From contig JAUCBJ010005415.1 of the NCBI GenBank assembly GCA_032718475.1, forward strand, positions 1 through 48,043: a DNA stretch of 48,043 nt, read 5' to 3'. The translations under genes and the position numbers were made by a program. The stretch comes from Nemertoderma westbladi. Its lineage: Eukaryota > Xenacoelomorpha > Nemertodermatida > Nemertodermatidae. Each line of letters begins with the position of its first letter. The first letter of the stretch is position 1. Shown here piece after piece: positions 41,736-48,043 of the stretch. The notes under the pieces were generated by a model. The model did no database searches. It was not told the DNA's origin and saw only the letters and a list, made by a program, of their open reading frames with translations.

Positions 41736-44700
41736 GATATATCGTTCACCATATCAAGATAACTTCGTTGTTTAGGAAAATTTTCCGGCTTTCCAATGAT
41801 ACAGTATATGATATCATTAACATTTGTATGAATTGTATAAACACAGGAAAGTGTTCAAAATTTTAAACTTTAAGTTGAAAAATATGCAATCTTGAGAAAT
41901 CATTTGAAAATTTACTATGATTACGTGGGTGTACTGTAGGCCTATTACCTAAAACAAGTTTACCACTATAATAAAATTATCTACTTTCTGAAAAGGCTCA
42001 TTCCAAAGTAAAGTACGGGACATTCGTACACAATTTTGAACTTTGATTGCCTGTACAATGTTATCCACAGCACATATGTGCACAAAATTGTGCTTGGATT
42101 GTACTTTCGAATATCAGCTTTGATTTCGCGAAGCTTATGGCGGGACTTAGTCACTTTTGAGAAAACACCAGCTTGTCCAATTAAGGTAAAGTACGGATTC
42201 GTACGAAATGGTTTTTTTTATTTTATGATTTCAATTCTAACATTTAGCGAATTGTGCGCAGGTACAGTGTTGAGTTGATATTTAGGATAAAGCTGTATTA
42301 TTAAGCTTAAATAAAAATATAAATATAAGACGAATTGCTACATTGCTAATTTTTTACAGTGTGGTTTGTGTGGTAAAGTATGGGACATTGCTAAGTAAAG
42401 TACGGGACCTGTACGAATTTTATGGTTAAAATGGTCTCTTCCACTTAACCTAACAGTAATTTCTGGATAATTAGTGATAATAAAGTGCAACTAAGTATTT
42501 CCAACCAAGATATGGATGGAAAATGTGGGGCGACCCACAAATTGACCCGAAGTCTTAGCATATGGATGCCGTTGAGGAGTTGTCTGTCATCTGTCTAATT
42601 TTTGATCGCTAATATTGTATAACTCTTGTCATTTATAGATGAAATTAAACCAAACTTGGTACGTATGAAGTCTGTCAAAAGTTTGGAAATAATCTGAAGT
42701 TTAAGGAATGAAAGGTCATATCAGACATTCTGTCTGTTGGTACCGATAGTTTCAAAATTTTGATAAAAACCGAAATAAGTCCGCCAATCATTGATGAAAT
42801 ACTGTATAACCAAACTTGGCCACAGTGCACTAATGTAATCGCCATTATAATGGTAAAGTATGGGACAATTTTCAATTGGCCGTCATGATGTTTCTGAGGG
42901 AGTAGATTATGAAACTACAGGTAATTGTTTCTTAAGATGACGCAACACAAATGTGCTTTGCATTCCACTGGGTGATTGGGCTGAGTTAGACTACTTCTCT
43001 GTGTATAAATTAAAAATTTCACTAATTTTTTGGTAAAGTATGGGACTTTACATGCATAAACCCAAAGATTTCTTGACTGAGGAATGATTCTCAGTTCAAA
43101 TATAGACTCCTATTCTTACGACCGACTATGAAGTATTATATCACTCATGGCTTCACATATTACATTAGTGCACTAATATAATCGCCATTTAATGGTAAAG
43201 TATGGGACAATTTTCAATTGGCCGCCATGATATTTCTGAGGGAGTGAAGATGAAACTAATTGTTTTATACGATGACGCAACACAAACGTGCTTTGCATTC
43301 CACTGGGTGATTAGGCTGAGTTACATCTCTGTGAATAAACTAAAATTTCACTATTTTAGGTAAAGTATGGGACATCACATGATTAACTTTATCGATTTCA
43401 TTACAGAGGAATGAAACACTGGTGAAATTAAATGAAACCAAGAAAATTCGAAAATGGGTTTGTTTTTGATTTGGTACATGCTCATAAATGTTAATTTATT
43501 GGTCATAGGAAGTGCCTACAGGAAACGAAACTTTTGCACACTTTTATTCACATTTTGTGCAGAGCAGGTGCATAATTTGTAATTCGACTATTTTTGATAA
43601 ACCACCTGTGTTGATACAATTTTTAGCACTGAATTCAGGAAGTACGATAAATTTAGACCTAAAATAAGTATAAATTCAAAGCTACATCTCATTTTTCGAA
43701 ATTAGTGGGGAGGTTGACCTTTTCATGGAATGAGCCAAAAACGTTACCGCATGAAATATCGTTCACTAGATCAAATTCTGTGGATACTTGAAGCAATGTA
43801 AAATATGATTTTCAATTTTGGCCACTATTATTGCGAATTACCCCTTTGTTCTTTTTGTTACGATAAATATGCACTGATAATAATGTTGGTGATAACAACA
43901 CACAGTACGGTTACGTTCAACCTTTGTTAATCTATCCACAAAAGTTTCAAATTCCACATCCCCAAATAATACATCTAAAGACATCAGATTAGCAGATGAA
44001 TATGGATGTATATATAATTAAATCAATTAAATTCGTATTGCGTTCCTCCCTGTTGTCACTACAATTATTATTTTGTGGTGTATTATCTGTCCCTGGTGGT
44101 TTTGAATACTTTGGGATTACAGTAGCCTACCATCTACGACATCATAAAATGACTCACAGTTTGTAGAAAATAATGCTGCCAACCTTTATATCACTTGAAA
44201 CATTTTGAGTCAGTGATCTAGTCCAAAAGTGTTATACAATACTAATACTCTACTGAAGACTTGTACTAATTTTTGTAGAGTTTCAAGCAAATTGGTATTT
44301 TCATGTATTACATTATTTTTTGGTTCTGGAACCGTAAGAATATTTATTAATTCCTTATCAAATCCATAGAGTATTGTATGGTTACGGTACTGTGCAGCAA
44401 AACGTACTACCGGTACGTTACTAAGCAATAAGTTTCTGTCTCGACAGTTCTGTTAAAAAGATCTTTGATAAAGATTCGATAACACTTGACAAAAAAGTGT
44501 TTTTTACCACATAAAATAGTTATTATTTTCATGGGTTGGAATTATCCTGATGCAGCATGATAATAGATATATTTATAAGATATTTATTTTAATTTTAATT
44601 ACCAAATAGCGACATTCAAATTAAGGGATGATGATCTTAACAAAATGTAGGAATGGTTTGCCGACCATTATTCAATGTTATATTCTTATGTTATTATTAC

Positions 44701-44917
44701 ATTTTTATTTAATTAAATTTTAAATGTTATTATTATACTTTGTAATTATAAAAGTCGAGAAAAAAGAGGCTGGGGTGGAAATTTGGTTAACTGATTTCAT
44801 GATTTTTGTTGGAATGAATTAAGTAATTCAAATCAAATCTCCCCCAGGCCCGAATGGTCTGCTTACTGACTCAATAATAAATAAACTACCGGTTTGACCT
44901 AAAGGCCTAATAATTTC
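41736..44917. other. Non-coding interval with periodic 15-bp motif
   Basis: No gene seen. GGTAAAGTAYGGGAC or close variants occur at about 42009, 42187, 42371, 42393, 42852, 43032, 43194 and 43360, all in the same orientation. The rest is AT-rich. The last few hundred bases are the 3' flank of the KIZ-like gene. Confidence 0.6.
42826..43390. repeat. ~340-bp tandem duplication with GGTAAAGTATGGGAC at both ends
   Basis: Segments 42826-43057 and 43167-43390 share GTGCACTAATRTAATCGCCA, the motif, CAATTTTCAATTGGCCG, GATGACGCAACACAAA and GCTTTGCATTCCACTGGGTG, and both end again in the motif. Confidence 0.85.
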
Positions 44918-47194
44918 TCAACCGAAGTCTGAGTCGTCGTGTTCACCAACCGACACGGGTTGGACAGCTGCAGATAGTTCCTCGTCCGATTCAATCTCCG
45001 AACCTGTTCGAACATTCCGAGATCCCAACTGCCGGAAAAGATCCCCCGGATTCCGGCTGCTTAGCAACACACGACCTCGATCCCGCTGCTTCTGGTAACT
45101 TAGCAACTCAGAGTCGGTAGTATCATCCGCCTTCGGCCCTCGAAAGTTGGTTGGCCCCCCTCGGAGGGCCGTAGCAGCCCCGCTGGACTCCCACGAAGCG
45201 GCCACCGGGAATATCTCGTTCTCTAAGTTATCGCTAGCTTCGTCGTCCTCTAGAACCCCAGGTCGCCATCCGACAACCCCGGAATCTTGGATCATCCGCT
45301 GTAAAGCGATCCGTTCAGCTTCTATATCGTGATGCGGTTGAACTGAGGAACGAGATACCGATAGTTCTTCTTGGAAATCTTCAAATCCCAAATAATTATT
45401 TGTTTCTGTGAGCTCATCTTGAGGAAAACTTGTATCCATCTCTTGAGGAACATTCGTATTCATTTCTTTGGGAACATTCGTATTGATTTCTCTGGGAACA
45501 CTTGTTTCCATTTCTTGAGGAACATTCGTATTCATTTCTTTGGGAACATTCGTATTGATTTCTCTGGGAACAGTTGTTTCCACTCCAGTTTCCTCAAATA
45601 TAATACCATTCGTTTTATCTACAATATCCGCAGAAGTTTTAACAACTTGGTGATTTGATTTACTTTCAGTTTGTTTATATTTCTTGTTTATCGATTTAGC
45701 AACCCTTGGCGACCCTGTACTTGCTGGTGGTTTCTCTATCTGCGGGGATTTATGGGGGGCACCGTTGGTTGTTTTAGTTGGTGGAGATGGAGGCGGTGGT
45801 GGGGACTGGAGCAAAGATGCCGAAGTCGATGTATCATCGCATTCCTGGTTATCTAAAGCGAGTTGATTAGTTAGTAATTGAGTGACGAGGAGAACAGCGG
45901 TGGAACAGTTCCGCTTGCTGGCAAGTCCTGGAGTGAACAAATTCGCTAAATCTGTAGGAGTAAGAATATCGGAACCAACCAAGGAGCGCATGTGGTTTAT
46001 TATTCTGTCGAATAGACCGTGAAGCATCGGTACGATAAACGTTCTCAAGCTGGAAACTGAATCCGGGATATTCTCCGATTGGATAATAAAGTCTGGGATT
46101 AGAGGGTCACTAACTCCACTTAGAGTTCGAACAATGTTAGGTAACTGCTGGACAACCAATCGACACAAACAACTCGCTGTGTCAGCAGACCAGACTGGTT
46201 TCATCGTGTTCACATCGCTGATGAGTTTGTTCGCCAACTTGTTGCTTAGTTTTGTAGGTTGATATAGAAACGGCCTAAATAAGGAATCGTTACAACTCTC
46301 CTCTATCATCCTCAACAAACTGGAAAACCCCTGGAATGTAAGCGATGCAACATTGAACGACTTCTTAATGTTTATTTTACTAAATAAAAGTTTGGTAATT
46401 CCACCTTTTTGACCAGTGGGATTTACCTTTTGTGAATTTGTCACTACCCGTTTAGAATTTGCAAATTCTTCGCGAAGTTGTGAAATTTCTTCTATTTCCA
46501 ATTTCACGGGATTGTCAGACTCAACTTTTTCTGTAGTTTTCTTTATTTGGGGCGAATTAGTTCGAATGAGGCTCTGGTGTGGGTTATTTTCAATTCCAAA
46601 CTGGTATTCATTTTCAGAATTGACTTCATTGTACATATTGCGTCCAGGCTGATCGCCTTTTATTAATATTCTTGACAGTTGCGTTTCATTTTGTATTATA
46701 TTTATTGGAGATTGAGTGAATGATTCATTGTTAATGTTATCTTCTTTAGTTAATAATTTCCCGTCATCTTTTGTTAAGGACTTGTCGTTTTTTATAGAAC
46801 GTGTTTTATAATTTTCTTTGATTTTCTGTTGGTTTATATTCTGAGCTTCAATTTCCTGTCGCCACCTTGGGAAGACCTTCTCAATGTAAGATTCATATTG
46901 ACCTTTTAGGAAACGTAATCTATCAGTATTTACATTCAGTCCGTTCATACGATATTCAATATCATCTATCTCTCCCAACAACATTTTATTTTGCAATTCA
47001 TGGTGGGCCTGCAAATTATGGAATTCTTTTTGCAAAGCTTGCAGTTCAGCTTGACGTAATCTTGCCATTCGATAATCCGAATGATAAAAGCTATTCAGTT
47101 TGGTCTGCAGAACTAGTCTATTTTGTTCGCTTGAATGTATTTGACATTGCAGCTCCTTTAATTTGCTATAAAACTCAACATTACTCGAGGCCAT
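44918..47194 (-). CDS. KIZ: Kizuna-like centrosomal protein
   Basis: A 758-residue intronless ORF with ATG at 47194. Residues 1-120 are coiled coil: FYSKLKELQ.QI..SE.NRL.L then FLKGQYESYIEKVFP. The length and spacing resemble the conserved N-terminal region of vertebrate KIZ (DYYE.L..LQ...SEK.RL.LE; TEKLQKLK.EYE.QI.K). Residues about 275-460 look like a helical globular domain. A Pro-rich linker follows (about 470-500), then an 11-residue repeat block (about 535-590), and an acidic C terminus ending DDSDFG. Kizuna is a PLK1 substrate that stabilises pericentriolar material at spindle poles. The match is by eye and rests on the N-terminal region; another coiled-coil centrosomal or ciliary protein cannot be excluded. 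No introns interrupt the frame. Confidence 0.6.
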   Translation of the reverse strand: MASSNVEFYSKLKELQCQIHSSEQNRLVLQTKLNSFYHSDYRMARLRQAELQALQKEFHNLQAHHELQNKMLLGEIDDIEYRMNGLNVNTDRLRFLKGQYESYIEKVFPRWRQEIEAQNINQQKIKENYKTRSIKNDKSLTKDDGKLLTKEDNINNESFTQSPINIIQNETQLSRILIKGDQPGRNMYNEVNSENEYQFGIENNPHQSLIRTNSPQIKKTTEKVESDNPVKLEIEEISQLREEFANSKRVVTNSQKVNPTGQKGGITKLLFSKINIKKSFNVASLTFQGFSSLLRMIEESCNDSLFRPFLYQPTKLSNKLANKLISDVNTMKPVWSADTASCLCRLVVQQLPNIVRTLSGVSDPLIPDFIIQSENIPDSVSSLRTFIVPMLHGLFDRIINHMRSLVGSDILTPTDLANLFTPGLASKRNCSTAVLLVTQLLTNQLALDNQECDDTSTSASLLQSPPPPPSPPTKTTNGAPHKSPQIEKPPASTGSPRVAKSINKKYKQTESKSNHQVVKTSADIVDKTNGIIFEETGVETTVPREINTNVPKEMNTNVPQEMETSVPREINTNVPKEMNTNVPQEMDTSFPQDELTETNNYLGFEDFQEELSVSRSSVQPHHDIEAERIALQRMIQDSGVVGWRPGVLEDDEASDNLENEIFPVAASWESSGAATALRGGPTNFRGPKADDTTDSELLSYQKQRDRGRVLLSSRNPGDLFRQLGSRNVRTGSEIESDEELSAAVQPVSVGEHDDSDFG
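45425..45590 (-). repeat. 33-bp coding minisatellite in KIZ-like gene
   Basis: Six units encode NTNVPKEM, NTNVPQEM and ETSVPREI-type 11-mers. They are arranged as a 99-bp triplet that is itself duplicated (45430-45490 region versus 45510-45580 region). Such repeats usually vary in copy number between alleles. Confidence 0.85.
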
Positions 47195-48043
47195 TTAAAA
47201 ACCATTTATATGCATATATATTGTATTAACAGCATTAAGAAGGCCTATTGGTTCTAAACGTCTACACTAACTACCGGTACAAGTCTAAATTAATAAAAAC
47301 TACTTCAGTAATACGGTATAACATAGGTCTACTACAGTTGATGTACCGGTACTCCGTTCATAAACAAATTACTATTACACAGCATCGTATGGCCAGAGTG
47401 TACCGACATGAGAGTAAAAACCTAAGCAATCATTTTGTGAACATCCATATTGCCTGTTTTATAAATGCTTTAAGTTGTTATGGGCTGTTCTGTTTGATTG
47501 GTTGTGAATGTAATTACTTGCTAATCTTGGCCAGTATTAAATGCACTAAATCAACAAGCAATCAATGTAACTTAGTAGTTTACATTTAAATATTAGCAGT
47601 ACAGCAGTATGCCGGTAGCTCTATGTACTCTCATACTCTAACCAACTTACCTAATGAGTGATTGTTCAGTTGTTTGCAGTGACTGACGTAATAATGAAAT
47701 AATGCAGGAATGTACTTAAGAATATATTACAATATGATGGACTCTTGCTGGCCTCTAGGATAGAGGCCATAGGCCTGTTTACAGCTTTAATCTTTGTAAA
47801 ATACTGTCATATCGTACAGTACAGCATTAACTGGACATTTAATGTGGGTAAATAATACGTAATACAGTATGCAGTAGAGGGCTTTTCTAAACAAACAATA
47901 AACGTTGTTGTTAGTTACCTTATAACCAAAACAATAAACTGTGTTGGCCAGGTTACATGGTGTCGCTTTTCTAACCAAAACAATATAAGTTGTTGTTACA
48001 ATAAATAATACTATAAATAATTATTACCGGTCTACCGGTACCA
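47195..48043. other. Upstream flank of KIZ-like gene
   Basis: No gene. ACCGGT sites occur at about 47272, 47344, 48027 and 48034. From about 47885 to 47995 an AACCAAAACAATA...GTTGTTGTTA unit occurs about three times, with one copy followed by AGGTTACAT as in the MITE at 20978, so this is probably a relative of that element. Confidence 0.5.

Noticed and set aside
45371-45658. Plus-strand ORF opposite the KIZ-like repeats
   Set aside because: It is a shadow of the in-frame coding minisatellite on the minus strand.

Overview
This window looks like nuclear DNA from an animal, probably an AT-rich, repeat-laden marine invertebrate. The evidence is two long centrosomal genes of metazoan type, Ty3/gypsy and BEL/Pao LTR retrotransposons, a tRNA-derived SINE, several MITE-like palindromes and many minisatellites. 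There are no prokaryotic operons. A deuterostome such as a tunicate is a guess; the species cannot be fixed from the sequence.

Layout. 1-1173: GC-rich debris with a minus-strand Gag-like fragment and poly-C tandem repeats. 1174-8971: a decayed BEL/Pao element (LTR, mid-gag, protease, RT, integrase) split at 2566-6970 by a well-preserved Ty3/gypsy element of CsRn1 type with intact gag and pol and 4-bp target-site duplications. 9100-9700: a palindrome-bearing minisatellite. 9969-10695: an orphan ORF fused to a truncated, inverted LTR of the first BEL family. 10.7-14.0 kb: AT-rich non-coding DNA. 14033-17215 (minus): an intronless CEP72-like centrosomal gene. 17.2-21.4 kb: non-coding repeats and MITEs. 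21445-26219: a 4.8-kb element with 1.0-1.2-kb terminal inverted repeats (TIRs). It carries remnants of a 3'-5' exonuclease-like domain, a CCHC-knuckle protein and a basic-tailed protein, and is interrupted by a solo BEL LTR. 26.2-28.5 kb: tandem repeats. 28560-32177: a second BEL/Pao element whose single ORF keeps Gag and protease but has lost RT, RNase H and the integrase core in frame. 32.0-41.0 kb: a large imperfect inverted duplication. Each arm carries, from outside inwards, a BEL integrase end, a 3' non-coding region and the unknown protein 'A' of the long-TIR family. A further 1.2-kb TIR copy sits between the arms. 41.7-44.9 kb: non-coding DNA with a periodic 15-bp motif. 44918-47194 (minus): an intronless gene resembling kizuna (KIZ), whose centrosomal localisation depends on CEP72 in human cells.

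How it fits together. The only host genes I can support are CEP72-like and KIZ-like, on the same strand about 28 kb apart and separated by nested mobile DNA. The best candidate for something undescribed is the long-TIR family. Its three partial copies complement one another: two arms carry the 5' coding part, and the 21.4-kb copy carries the 3' coding part. They suggest one parent element encoding protein A, then an RNase D/WRN-like exonuclease, a zinc-knuckle protein and a basic protein, with no transposase, integrase or polymerase that I recognise in this window.

Limits. All homology calls are by eye. Repeat boundaries are good to a few bases only where flanks are stated. No splice-site or transcript evidence is available.
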